64,000 nt of DNA, from NCBI RefSeq assembly GCF_900095225.1, contig NZ_LT607414.1, positions 124,001 to 188,000 on the forward strand, given 5' to 3'. The position numbers and the translations under genes are program-made. The DNA comes from Pseudomonas sp. UMAB-08 (GTDB lineage: Bacteria > Pseudomonadota > Gammaproteobacteria > Pseudomonadales > Pseudomonadaceae). Below the pieces are notes generated by a model. It saw only the letters and a list, made by a program, of their open reading frames with translations, was not told where the DNA came from and searched no databases. Below are positions 35,790 through 44,674 of the stretch, in pieces (positions within the stretch are counted from its first letter, which is position 1; every line of letters starts with the position of its first letter).

Positions 35790-38132
35790 ATGAGTGCACC
35801 GCGTGTTTCGCACCCGTGGGAACCGGGGTTGTTTGCCCGGGCGCCTGCGATTGAACGCTATCGGGTAGCCGGTGGCGGTCTGACGCTGATCGCCCTGGAA
35901 CCCGGCGACACCCTGCAAGTGATCGACATCGAAGGGTTGCAACCCTGCGAGCTGCTGGCGTTCGACAGACTGGGGCGCACAACCCTGGCCGCGTTGGGGC
36001 TGGTGGCAACATGGGGGTGCCGCTTTATCGCGACGCAGCTCGCTGAACCCAGCCTGCAAACCCGACGCATTGTGCAAGCGTTGGGCAAGCGCGGCGTAGA
36101 CCCGCATCGCCTTCCCGAATCAGCTTCGCTGTGGGACGAAGACTCACCTGCCGGGTACAGCCGCAGCTTCGTGGCGGGCGAAGCATTGTTGATCATCGTC
36201 GCTGCGCCGAGTGAGCCCGGCGCCGTCGATCTGCAACAGACGGCCAGCGAGCTGCGACTGATCGTGCAGCGGGCCAACCCCTCGTCGATTCTGGTCCCGC
36301 CCCCGCCCGAGCCCTTAGGTGAGCCGCTGCAGGAGTTCACCGTTCGCGCTGGCACTGCGCACAGCTACACCGTGCGCCAGGGCCAGTACATCCAGGTGCT
36401 TGATGTTGCCGGACGGCAATGCTCGGATTTCGTCGCCCTCAATCACCGGGCACTGGATCGTCGGCAAGAGCTGGACCTCGATCAAACCGTCACGCGGACC
36501 CTCAACGGTAACGCCTACCCCGCTCCGGGCCTGTTCGCCAAGTTTTTTGACCGGCAGATGCAGCCCATGCTGGAAGTGGTGCGCGACACCGTGGGCCGCC
36601 ATGACTCCTTTGCCCTGGCCTGCGCCGCTCGCTACTACGAAAGTCACGGCTATTTTGGGCACGACAACTGCAGTGACAACATCAGTCGTGCGCTGGAATC
36701 CTTCGGGGTACAAGCCCGCAGCGGTTGGCCGGCCATCAACTTTTTCTTCAACACCGGGATCGATGCGCACCAGCAAATGACCCTGGATGAACCCTGGTCC
36801 AGACCGGGAGATTACGTTTTGTTGCGGGCCATGACAGATCTGGTCTGCGCCAGCTCATCGTGCCCGGATGACATTGACCCGGCCAACGGCTGGAACCCGA
36901 CCGACATCCAGATTCGTGTCTATTCCGACAAGGAGCGCTTTTCTATCGCCATGGCCACTCGAAAAACTGCTGATGCCGACCCGACGCTGACCCGTGAGTC
37001 TGGCTTTCACTCTCGCACCAGCGCCCTCACCGGCAGCTTCACCGATTACCGCAACTGGTGGTTGCCGCTGCGCTATGACGGGTTCGGCGCCATCGATGAA
37101 TATTACGGCTGCCGCGAACGGGTGGCGGTGATGGACCTGACTGCCCTGCGCAAATTCGAAATCATCGGCCCGGACGCTGAAGCCTTGCTCCAGTACTGCC
37201 TGACCCGCGACGTTCGGCGCCTGGCCATCGGCCAAGTGGTGTATTCGGCGATGTGCCACGAACACGGCGGCATGCTCGACGACGGCACCCTCTTGCGTCT
37301 GGGGCAGGACAACTTCCGCTGGATCTGTGGCGAGGATTACGCCGGGGTCTGGTTGCGTGAGCAAGCGCAGAAGCTCGGGATGAAAGTCTGGGTGAAGTCT
37401 GCCAGCGAGCAGATTCACAACCTCTCGGTGCAAGGGCCATTGAGCCGTGAATTGCTCAAACAAATGGTCTGGACTCCGGCCACTCAGCCGACCGTGGAAG
37501 CACTGGGCTGGTTCCGTTTCCTGGTTGGTCGGCTGGACGACTACGACGGTTGCCCGTTGATGATTTCCCGCACCGGCTACACCGGCGAGCTGGGCTATGA
37601 AGTCTGGTGTCAGCCACAGGACGCCGAGCGGGTCTGGGATCGCATCTGGCAACTGGGCGAACCGCTGGGCATCGTCCCGCTGGGCCTTGAAGCACTGGAC
37701 ATGCTGCGCATCGAAGCCGGGCTGATATTTGCCGGGTACGAATTCAGCGACCAGACCGATCCTTTTGAAGCCGGGATCGGCTTCAGCGTGCCACTCAAGA
37801 GCAAAACCGACGACTTCATCGGCCGCGATGCCCTGCTGCGACGCAGTGCCAATCCGATGCACAAGCTGGTAGGCCTGCAATTGAGTGGCAACGAAGGCGC
37901 GCATCACGGCGATGGCGTGTACAGCGGCCGCGCTCAGGTCGGCGTGGTCACCAGTGCCTGCCGCTCACCGTTGCTGGCCAGCAATATCGCGTTGTGCCGG
38001 GTGGATGTCGCCTGTGCCGACGTGGGCACAACGCTGCAAGTGGGCAAGGTCGATGGTTTGCAAAAGCGCATCGACGCTCAGGTCATGGCACCGATTTTCT
38101 ACGACCCGGACAAAAGCCGGGTGCGCAGTTAA
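35790..38132 (+). CDS. tdm: Trimethylamine N-oxide demethylase (DUF1989-GcvT fusion)
   Basis: A 780-residue two-part enzyme that splits TMAO into dimethylamine and formaldehyde and passes the latter to tetrahydrofolate. The first 395 residues are DUF1989-type, with QVLDVAGRQCSDFVALNH (C211, D213), GYFGHDNCSDN (C294) and LVCASSSCPDD (C353, C358); some of these cysteines should be the zinc ligands known in Tdm. From about 410 it is a GcvT domain with MISRTGYTGELGYEVW. The architecture and length agree with Tdm of Methylocella and Ruegeria. AAAGGAGCATCCAC precedes the ATG. Its place directly after tmm gives a TMA to TMAO to DMA sequence. Confidence 0.92.
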   Translation: MSAPRVSHPWEPGLFARAPAIERYRVAGGGLTLIALEPGDTLQVIDIEGLQPCELLAFDRLGRTTLAALGLVATWGCRFIATQLAEPSLQTRRIVQALGKRGVDPHRLPESASLWDEDSPAGYSRSFVAGEALLIIVAAPSEPGAVDLQQTASELRLIVQRANPSSILVPPPPEPLGEPLQEFTVRAGTAHSYTVRQGQYIQVLDVAGRQCSDFVALNHRALDRRQELDLDQTVTRTLNGNAYPAPGLFAKFFDRQMQPMLEVVRDTVGRHDSFALACAARYYESHGYFGHDNCSDNISRALESFGVQARSGWPAINFFFNTGIDAHQQMTLDEPWSRPGDYVLLRAMTDLVCASSSCPDDIDPANGWNPTDIQIRVYSDKERFSIAMATRKTADADPTLTRESGFHSRTSALTGSFTDYRNWWLPLRYDGFGAIDEYYGCRERVAVMDLTALRKFEIIGPDAEALLQYCLTRDVRRLAIGQVVYSAMCHEHGGMLDDGTLLRLGQDNFRWICGEDYAGVWLREQAQKLGMKVWVKSASEQIHNLSVQGPLSRELLKQMVWTPATQPTVEALGWFRFLVGRLDDYDGCPLMISRTGYTGELGYEVWCQPQDAERVWDRIWQLGEPLGIVPLGLEALDMLRIEAGLIFAGYEFSDQTDPFEAGIGFSVPLKSKTDDFIGRDALLRRSANPMHKLVGLQLSGNEGAHHGDGVYSGRAQVGVVTSACRSPLLASNIALCRVDVACADVGTTLQVGKVDGLQKRIDAQVMAPIFYDPDKSRVRS

Positions 38133-38157
38133 ACGATAGAACACGTCACTGCAGCAC

Positions 38158-38183
38158 CGAACACTGTTAATCGAACACTGTTA
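38158..38183 (+). repeat. Short tandem repeat upstream of the permease gene
   Basis: CGAACACTGTTA occurs twice, 14 bases apart from start to start, in the 217-base gap between tdm and the permease gene. Direct repeats of this size before a gene can be regulator half-sites, but there is no further support. Confidence 0.45.
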
Positions 38184-38349
38184 CTGCGTTGCCAACCAGC
38201 GAGACCAAGAGTCTTTAAACAAGACCGCAAGCACTCGCTGACCGACACCCCTTACGTCCGCCGAATCCGCTGTTCCGGTTCGACGAAGGGGGTGCTGGCT
38301 CAACTTCCGACTGCCCCCGACAACTTTACTTACACATGGGATAACAGAG

Positions 38350-40029
38350 ATGGAAGCGACTACGTTCGAGACCGTACCGCAGGAAGGCCAGACGGCCGGT
38401 AGCCTGCATCGCAAAATTGACTGGAGAGGTGCATTCTGGGTCGCCAGCGGCGTGCCGGCACTGGTCTTGTTCTCCATTGGTGCGATTGCCGCAACGGTGG
38501 GTAAACCGGCATGGATCGTCTGGATCGTTTCGATCCTGTTCGGCTTTATCCAGGCCTTCACCTACGCCGAAATCGCCGGATTATTTCCGCATAAATCCGG
38601 TGGAGCATCGGTCTATGGTGCCGTGGCCTGGGTGCGTTACAGCAAGCTGATCGCCCCTGTCTCGGTGTGGTGCAACTGGCTGGCATGGTCGCCGGTGCTG
38701 TCCATCGGCTCCGGGCTGGCGGCCGGCTATATCCTCACTGCGTTGTTTGCACCCGATGCACTGATCAATACCTGGCAGTTGACGCTGCTGGACCTGGGCT
38801 GGATCAAAAGCGGGCTGTCCCTGCGCCTGAACGCGACCTTCGTCGTGGGCGTGGTGATTCTGCTCGGGGTGTTCGCGGTGCAACACGGCGGCATTCTGCG
38901 CTCGGCGCGCCTGACCTTGATCCTCGGCGTCACCTCACTGATCCCGCTGCTGTTGGTCGGCGTGGTGCCGTTGCTGACCGGCGATGCCACCCACGCTAAC
39001 TTCCTGCCGCTGTATCCCTTGGCTCACGATGCCGGCGGGCTGGTCATCGATGGCGCCTGGGACATTTCCGGTTGGTCGCTGATGGCCGGTGGCTTATTCA
39101 TGGCCGCGTGGTCGACCTACGGTTTCGAGACCGCCGTGTGCTACACCCGCGAGTTCAAAGACCCCAAGCGTGACACCTTCAAGGCGATTTTCTATGCCGG
39201 TCTGCTGTGCATTCTGGTGTTCACCCTGGTACCCATGGCATTTCAGGGCAGCCTTGGTCTCGGTCAACTGGTCAGCGCGGCGGTGGTGGATGCCAACGGC
39301 GTAATCACCACCCCGGCGGTCTACAGCGGCCTGCTGTCCCCGGCGATCTACAGTGGCATGGGCGTGGGTCAGGCCATGGCCGACAGCATCGGTGGCGGCA
39401 AGCTTGTTGCCAATATCGTCCTGATCATGCTGATCCTCGCCACTTTGCTGGCGATCATGACCTCGATGTCCGGCTCGTCGCGCACCTTGTACCAAGCCTC
39501 CGTGGATGGCTGGCTGCCGAAATACCTGGGCCGCACCAATGAACACGGTGCCCCCACCGCAGCCATGTGGACCGACCTGTCGTTCAACCTGCTGTTGCTG
39601 CTGATGTCCGACTACGTGTTCGTCCTCGCGGCGTCCAACGTCAGCTACATTATCTTCAACTTCCTCAACCTCAACGCTGGCTGGATCCACCGCATGGACC
39701 GCCCGGACTGGGTGCGCCCCTACAAAGCACCCACCGTGTTGCTGGTCCTGGGTGGCGTACTGAGCTTCGTCAACCTCGCGTGCATGGGCCTTGGCGCCGA
39801 CATCTGGGGCGCAGGCACCTTGTTCACCGGCGTGCTGCTGGCGCTGCTGATCATCCCGGTGTTCTTCTATCGGCACTACGTACAAGACAAGGGCCGCTTC
39901 CCCGCCGCCATGATGACCGACCTGTACATTCAGGCAGATGACGGCGCCAAACGCGCAGGCATATTGCCGTACGTGACGTTGGCTGCGGGTGTACTGGTGG
40001 TGTACTTCTGCCATCGGTTGGTGGCGTGA
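38350..40029 (+). CDS. APC-family permease, likely methylated-amine uptake
   Basis: A 559-residue amino acid/polyamine/organocation transporter with about 12-14 hydrophobic segments. The conserved first-helix region is VASGVPALVLFSIGAIAATVG, and the second segment is FGFIQAFTYAEIAGLFPHKSGGASVYGAVAWV. No extra soluble domain is seen. It is the last gene before a strong terminator and 217 bases after tdm. Context suggests import of trimethylamine, TMAO, dimethylamine or methylamine, but APC substrate cannot be read from sequence. TMAO uptake in marine bacteria uses an ABC system (TmoXWV) not present here. Confidence 0.85.
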   Translation: MEATTFETVPQEGQTAGSLHRKIDWRGAFWVASGVPALVLFSIGAIAATVGKPAWIVWIVSILFGFIQAFTYAEIAGLFPHKSGGASVYGAVAWVRYSKLIAPVSVWCNWLAWSPVLSIGSGLAAGYILTALFAPDALINTWQLTLLDLGWIKSGLSLRLNATFVVGVVILLGVFAVQHGGILRSARLTLILGVTSLIPLLLVGVVPLLTGDATHANFLPLYPLAHDAGGLVIDGAWDISGWSLMAGGLFMAAWSTYGFETAVCYTREFKDPKRDTFKAIFYAGLLCILVFTLVPMAFQGSLGLGQLVSAAVVDANGVITTPAVYSGLLSPAIYSGMGVGQAMADSIGGGKLVANIVLIMLILATLLAIMTSMSGSSRTLYQASVDGWLPKYLGRTNEHGAPTAAMWTDLSFNLLLLLMSDYVFVLAASNVSYIIFNFLNLNAGWIHRMDRPDWVRPYKAPTVLLVLGGVLSFVNLACMGLGADIWGAGTLFTGVLLALLIIPVFFYRHYVQDKGRFPAAMMTDLYIQADDGAKRAGILPYVTLAAGVLVVYFCHRLVA

Positions 40030-40067
40030 AGGACTGAGCAGTTGAACCTTGTGTGACGGGCGAAGAG

Positions 40068-40124
40068 ACAGGCCTGGAAGTGCAATCTACGTACCGTAGA
40101 TCAGCCTTCCGGGCCTGTTTTTTT
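40068..40124 (+). terminator. Strong terminator of the methylated-amine operon
   Basis: A long stem: ACAGGCC-T-GGAAG pairs with CTTCC-G-GGCCTGT, enclosing an inner ATCTACG/CGTAGAT stem, followed by a run of seven to eight T. It lies 38 bases after the permease stop. Confidence 0.9.
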
Positions 40125-40210
40125 ATGCAAGACCCTGCTTGTTTTGTGAGTCGTCGCGGACAGCGGAACCTTGCTGTATATTCGCCAAAATAAACAACAA
40201 CAGTGATGTT

Positions 40211-41251
40211 ATGAGCCAATCAAAGAAGCGAGCGACTGCCCTGGCACTCTATCCAGAGGATACCCGCGAGGCGGCGGCCCTGCTGAAGCAAGCTGTACCT
40301 TTGATGGTGCGTCATAACATTGCGCCCAACCCCGTGCACTACGCCCTCTGGTACACCTACAGCAAGGGCCAGGAACCAGAACTCAATCGCCACCTGGATC
40401 GGGTTGTCCGAGACTTCGACTATTTCCCTCCGGAATCCGCGGCCAAGCTTTTTCGCGACTACATCATCCGCGACGAGCTGGAGGATGCCCGCATCGGGCA
40501 GCAACAAGCGATCAGTCTGGTAGACGGCATGGAGCGAGACGTTTCGCATCACGTGAAGGGCAATCTTAACTTTCAGGCCAGCCTCGGGCATTGCCTCGAC
40601 ATGCTTGATGAGCCGATCGATGAGCGATTGCCCGGCATACTCAGCGAGCTGCAACAGAGCACCCAGCTCATGCAGGATCAGCAAGCGCTTTTCCTGTCTC
40701 AACTGCATGCGGCTCAAAGTGAGATCAAAAACCTGCGAGACAAGCTTGAACGTGCCCAACTGGCCGCGACGCTGGACGGTCTGACCCAGGTGTTCAACCG
40801 AGACACCTTCACCCGGCTGCTGGAACAAGCGCTAAGCAACGCGCCCCAGACGGTGGCCTTGGTGATGCTGGATATCGATCACTTCAAACAATTCAATGAC
40901 CAGTACGGTCACCCTCTAGGTGACCGCGTACTCCAACACGTCGGCCAGGTGCTACGGGACTCGCTTCCACCTCACGCCACGGCGGCACGCTATGGCGGTG
41001 AAGAATTCTGCGTCATCCTGAAGCAGTGCACCGATCTCGCCAGCGCCCATGCCTTCGCCGAGCAACTGCGCCTGAAGATCCAGTCATTACGGATCAAGGC
41101 CCGTAAAGCGGACAAAGTGCTCGACACTATAACGGCCTCCTTTGGTGTCGCCCTCTTCGAAGCGGGTGACACCCTGGAAAGCCTCGTCACGCGTGCCGAT
41201 GACGCGCTTTACCAAGCCAAACGCAATGGGCGTAACCGAGTACACCGGTAA
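40211..41251 (+). CDS. Diguanylate cyclase (GGDEF), degenerate I-site
   Basis: A 346-residue cytoplasmic protein. An N-terminal helical domain of about 190 residues (with HNIAPNPVHYALWYTYSKG) is followed by a GGDEF domain with LDGLTQVFNRDTF and the active motif ARYGGEEF, so it should make cyclic di-GMP from two GTP. The usual RxxD inhibitory site five residues before GGEEF is replaced by Pro/His/Ala residues, so product feedback at that site is not expected. The start MSQSKKRAT is a judgement call; the frame opens 24 codons earlier without a better site. It stands alone. Confidence 0.9.
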   Translation: MSQSKKRATALALYPEDTREAAALLKQAVPLMVRHNIAPNPVHYALWYTYSKGQEPELNRHLDRVVRDFDYFPPESAAKLFRDYIIRDELEDARIGQQQAISLVDGMERDVSHHVKGNLNFQASLGHCLDMLDEPIDERLPGILSELQQSTQLMQDQQALFLSQLHAAQSEIKNLRDKLERAQLAATLDGLTQVFNRDTFTRLLEQALSNAPQTVALVMLDIDHFKQFNDQYGHPLGDRVLQHVGQVLRDSLPPHATAARYGGEEFCVILKQCTDLASAHAFAEQLRLKIQSLRIKARKADKVLDTITASFGVALFEAGDTLESLVTRADDALYQAKRNGRNRVHR

Positions 41252-41279
41252 TCAACCGTCGACGGACGAGTAGGAAAAC

Positions 41280-41441
41280 ATGAATCGTCGTAAGAAAATA
41301 AAGCAGTTATTAAATGCTCATGCCAAAAAGGCCAGTGCCAAATTGGCACCGCCAAGCAAGTCTAAATACATTAGTAAAGCTGACCGATTGAAACTAGCTG
41401 CTGAATCCAGTCATGACTCAATCATCTCCTCTGAGAGCTGA
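41280..41441 (+). CDS. DUF2986 small basic protein
   Basis: A 53-residue peptide starting MNRRKKIKQLLNAH, then AKKASAKLA and KYISKADRLKLAAE, which fits the short Lys-rich DUF2986 family found in gammaproteobacteria. GTAGGAAAAC lies directly before the ATG. It begins 28 bases after the diguanylate cyclase stop and may be co-transcribed with it. It is soluble and strongly basic at the N terminus, so RNA or DNA binding is possible; function is unknown. Confidence 0.75.
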   Translation: MNRRKKIKQLLNAHAKKASAKLAPPSKSKYISKADRLKLAAESSHDSIISSES

Positions 41442-41769
41442 TCTATGTCACTTAAGCACCACCGGAATTTATAAATCCGGTTGGTCTAGGCATTCCGAGG
41501 GCGCGGCCTAACAGTTCATTCAAGCTGAAGCCGCTTCTTAGCGATCCAACCATCCTGTCGTAGCCTAACCTACCCAAGTGGTGCTCCCGTTTCTGAACCT
41601 TGGCTTTGGGTAGATTTCAGCCGGTCGCAGCACGCAGAAATCGGCCAGAAGACTTGGCCGCGTGTGGGTGTTTACGGACGGTGGATTCCTGAGGGTTAGA
41701 GAATTTCCTTTCGATAATCTCATTTCGAGAATAATATTTAAAAGTTATTCTCTTTACGAGATCTTTAAA
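41442..41769. other. Intergenic region before the LysR gene
   Basis: 328 bases without a convincing gene. The last 80 bases are AT-rich and should hold the promoter of the LysR gene (for example TTCGATAATCTCATTTCGAG at 41709-41728 with an imperfect dyad around TTCGA/TCTCA). No terminator or RNA gene was recognised. Confidence 0.4.
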
Positions 41770-42675
41770 ATGGATCATCAGTCCCTGGAAATCTACTGCT
41801 CGGTAGCTACTGAGCTGAGCATTACACGCGCTGCAAAGCAGTTAGGGCGTGTGCAATCGAACGTCAGCACCCGTATCCAGCAACTTGAGGAAGAACTGGG
41901 GGTAGCGCTTTTCCTGCGTGAAGGAAAACGCTTGAGTCTTACCGCTGAGGGCGAGCGCTTTCTCGGCTATGCCAACCGATTGCTGATACTCGCTGAAGAG
42001 GCTAGGCAGATGCTTAGTCCTCAGGCACCGCAGGGGATTCTGCGCCTTGGCAGCATGGAAAGCACCGCCGCCAGCCGCCTACCGACGCCATTGGCTGACT
42101 ACCACAGCAAGTGGCCAAAGGTTCAGCTGCGAATCTCTACCGGCCCGTCACGGCCATTGCTGGACGCGGTTTGCAACGGGTTATTGGACTGTGCGTTGGT
42201 GGCATTACCAGGCGTGGGTGATGCCCTTTCCCCTCAAGACCTAGAAGCCATGAGCCTGATGGGCAAGACCGTGTTCCGTGAGGAGCTGTTGCTGCTACTG
42301 CCTGCCTCCCATCCGCCGGTCACTCGTCCCGACGATGTGGTTGTACGTTCGCTCGCGGCATTTGGCCAAGGCTGTAGCTATCGTGCGATTGCAGAAGACT
42401 GGCTCGCCGATACCACCGAACTGCAAAAAACCTCCATCGATATCCAAGAAATGGGTTCTTACCACGGCATGCTTGCCTGTGTAGTGGCTGGCAGCTGCGT
42501 CAGCCTGGTTCCCCGTAGCGTGTTGAAGTTATTGCGCGATCCGCCCGATGTTCAGACTCACCCAGTGATGAACGTGGATACCTGGCTAATATGGCGCCGC
42601 AATTTCAACACTCCCGCCTTCGCTGCGTTGCGCGACGTACTCACCTCCACGCAAGAGGAGTTCCGGGCGCCATGA
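41770..42675 (+). CDS. LysR-family transcriptional regulator
   Basis: A 301-residue LysR regulator. The helix-turn-helix region is DHQSLEIYCSVATELSITRAAKQLG, with the recognition helix VQSNVSTRIQQLEEELG. The effector domain follows from residue 90 (LRLGSMESTAASRLPTPLADYH). The start MDHQSLEIY is where family similarity begins; the frame is open 36 codons upstream in AT-rich promoter DNA. Its stop overlaps the start of the MFS gene by four bases (ATGA), an unusual same-strand LysR-transporter pair, as seen in YbfB-type exporter loci. It probably controls that transporter. Confidence 0.9.
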   Translation: MDHQSLEIYCSVATELSITRAAKQLGRVQSNVSTRIQQLEEELGVALFLREGKRLSLTAEGERFLGYANRLLILAEEARQMLSPQAPQGILRLGSMESTAASRLPTPLADYHSKWPKVQLRISTGPSRPLLDAVCNGLLDCALVALPGVGDALSPQDLEAMSLMGKTVFREELLLLLPASHPPVTRPDDVVVRSLAAFGQGCSYRAIAEDWLADTTELQKTSIDIQEMGSYHGMLACVVAGSCVSLVPRSVLKLLRDPPDVQTHPVMNVDTWLIWRRNFNTPAFAALRDVLTSTQEEFRAP

Positions 42676-43820
42676 CAGCAGATCGATTTTTGGGTAACCA
42701 GCCCATGTTCGCTGCATTGGCGGCCGCCTTGGTGATGGCGGTTGGAATGGGTTTCGGGCGTTTTGCGTTCACCGGCATCTATCCAACTATGGTCGACGAT
42801 GGCCTTCTCAACGTTCACGCGGGCAGCATCGCGGCCTCGGTTAACTATGGTGGCTACCTTCTCGGCGCACTGATGGCTGTGGGTATAAACAACAAACACG
42901 CCTACCGACTGTGCATCTGGATGCTGGCGGCCACGGTACTGTCGCTGGCCGCATTGTCGGTCGCCGATGGGATTTGGCTGATTATTTTTATTCGAGGACT
43001 GGCGGGGATATTCAGCTCTTTGGCGATGGTCGGGGCATCAGTGTGGCTGCTGCAAAACAAAGGCTACAGTCAGGGCGCACCATTGCTGTATGCCGGGGTG
43101 GGGGTGGGGGTATTGCTCTCTGCGGAAATATTGGCGGCCGGGCAGTTTTTTGGCTTCCACAGCCATGACCTATGGCTACTTCTGGCGGTGAGCGCTACCG
43201 CTTTGGCGGCCTTGGCGGTTGCCGGCCTGAGAGATCGTACTGCGACCAGAACCTCGATGCGCGTGCAGCCTTTGCCAGACGGCATGATGTCACTGGGCAT
43301 CGGCAAACTGATCGTCATTTATGGCTTGGCGGGGTTTGGCTACATTATTACCGCCACCTTTCTGCCCTTGCTGGTCAGCAATGCAGTGGACACGCTCGCG
43401 CCTATTCATGTGTGGGCAGTATTTGGCTTGGGGGCCGTGCCTTCCTGCTTTTTATGGCAGAGCGTAGTGGCCCGATGGGGAACGCGCACTGCCCTCTTCA
43501 CCAACTTGGCCGTACAGGCAATAGGTGTCGTGTTGCCCGTAATAAGCGCCTTGCCGGCAGCCTACCTGGCCAGTGCTTTGATCGTCGGTGGCACATTTAT
43601 GGGAACAGTGACAATTGCTATGCCCGCTGCAAGTCGTATCGCTCGCACAGTGCAGTTCAACGTTCTGGCCGCCATGACCGCCGCGTATGGTGTCGGACAA
43701 ATCGCCGGCCCCGTGGTGGCCAACTATCTGTTCGACTGGAGCCACTCGTTTTCTGCGCCACTAACCGTCGCGGGGATAGTGCTTTGGGTTGCGGCAATGT
43801 TGTGCATCAGGGTTCTCTAG
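42672..43820 (+). CDS. YbfB/YjiJ-family MFS transporter
   Basis: A 382-residue 12-helix major facilitator. The N terminus has the family pattern ALVMAVGMGFGRFAFTGIYPTMV, then NYGGYLLGALMAVG. Later helices include ASVWLLQNKGYSQGAPLLYAGVGVGVLL and IYGLAGFGYIITATFLPLLV. It is translationally coupled to the preceding LysR gene. Substrate is unknown; family members are mostly annotated as exporters of small molecules or drugs. Nothing appears missing. Confidence 0.88.
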   Translation: MTADRFLGNQPMFAALAAALVMAVGMGFGRFAFTGIYPTMVDDGLLNVHAGSIAASVNYGGYLLGALMAVGINNKHAYRLCIWMLAATVLSLAALSVADGIWLIIFIRGLAGIFSSLAMVGASVWLLQNKGYSQGAPLLYAGVGVGVLLSAEILAAGQFFGFHSHDLWLLLAVSATALAALAVAGLRDRTATRTSMRVQPLPDGMMSLGIGKLIVIYGLAGFGYIITATFLPLLVSNAVDTLAPIHVWAVFGLGAVPSCFLWQSVVARWGTRTALFTNLAVQAIGVVLPVISALPAAYLASALIVGGTFMGTVTIAMPAASRIARTVQFNVLAAMTAAYGVGQIAGPVVANYLFDWSHSFSAPLTVAGIVLWVAAMLCIRVL

Positions 43821-43832
43821 CGGAATAAGGAC

Positions 43833-43955
43833 GTGGTGTGGGTTGATGCACACCAACCGCTGATCACCAAGCTGGCGGGTTTCACGCAGGAACGCAGACC
43901 TAAAATTCGTGAATACGTTTACACACAGCCCGGGCTGATTCAGTCAGAAGGCTAG
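43833..43955 (+). pseudogene. Possible 3' remnant of an unidentified gene
   Basis: A 40-codon open stretch directly after and in frame with the MFS gene reads like the conserved C terminus of a protein (VVWVDAHQPLITKLAGF, then KIREYVYTQPGLIQSEG). It has no Shine-Dalgarno site and no start region. It may be what is left of a gene once linked to the LysR-MFS pair. I cannot name the family. Confidence 0.35.
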
Positions 43956-43970
43956 AAAACACAGGCAGTC

Positions 43971-44411
43971 TCAGGCCAGCCGTTTCAAAAAGTGATGGCA
44001 GGAAATCTGATAGTGACGCTGCATGTAGAGTCGATGAGCTGCACTCCTGTCCGTGCCGACCCCGGAGTCAAGATGCACGGCCGAGCAACCCAGGCGCACG
44101 GCTTCAGCCTCAGCCCAATCAAGTAATTTTGAGGCATGGCCTTTTCCACGCCACTGAGGCAGTGTCGCAATGTCCACGATATAGAAAGACTTTCCTAACC
44201 AGAGAGAAAACTGAATCCGATAGCTCAGTACGCTTACCGCTGAGGTTGAACCTTCTTCCCAAAGCCCGACAAGGTTGTAGCCATTGGGGCGAAGTAACTC
44301 GTCGATTGTCGAAATAATCTCAGCCGGTGAGTATCGCGGCCACAATTCACATAAGGCCGCCGCTGCCTGGTTTGTGTCAGCGGCACTTATTGGATTAATG
44401 GTGAACGACAT
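43971..44411 (-). CDS. GNAT-family N-acetyltransferase
   Basis: A 146-residue acetyltransferase with the acetyl-CoA loop as LPQWRGKGHASKLLDWAEAEA (Q/RxxGxG/A type). It has the preceding beta-4 strand SFYIVDIATLP and the C-terminal LGCSAVHLDSGVG and AAHRLYMQRHYQISCHHF. The start is followed by INPISAADTNQAAAALCELW, an unremarkable N-terminal helix. It lies convergent to the MFS gene and divergent from the second GNAT gene at 44675. Substrate unknown. Confidence 0.88.
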   Translation of the reverse strand: MSFTINPISAADTNQAAAALCELWPRYSPAEIISTIDELLRPNGYNLVGLWEEGSTSAVSVLSYRIQFSLWLGKSFYIVDIATLPQWRGKGHASKLLDWAEAEAVRLGCSAVHLDSGVGTDRSAAHRLYMQRHYQISCHHFLKRLA

Positions 44412-44674
44412 AAAACTCTCCTTGGGTAATTCACGTCGGGCGACTCAGTTGTCGTCAACCCTAATGGCTATTGATGCATGAGCGCAACCTGCTGGAAAGT
44501 TGCAGGGCGAATATCAGTTGCGAGGGGGATTAGTCGTGCCGGCCGATCAATCCATTGAAGATTGTGTGATGTAACAGTTAGTCGCCGTAGTCGTCGCGCA
44601 AGCAGCATCGCCAGCCAACGATTACAATCATGCAGCGTATTAATTTCAGCTGACAACACCGCACGGGAGAGCTT

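Noticed and set aside
35790..38132. Two separate genes (urea carboxylase-associated protein and GcvT)
   Set aside because: The frame is continuous with no stop or frameshift, and the fused order is the known architecture of TMAO demethylase.
36855..39300. Long minus-strand frames opposite tdm and the permease gene
   Set aside because: These are also antisense shadows. The plus-strand proteins have complete domain sets and good ribosome sites, and the minus frames have neither.
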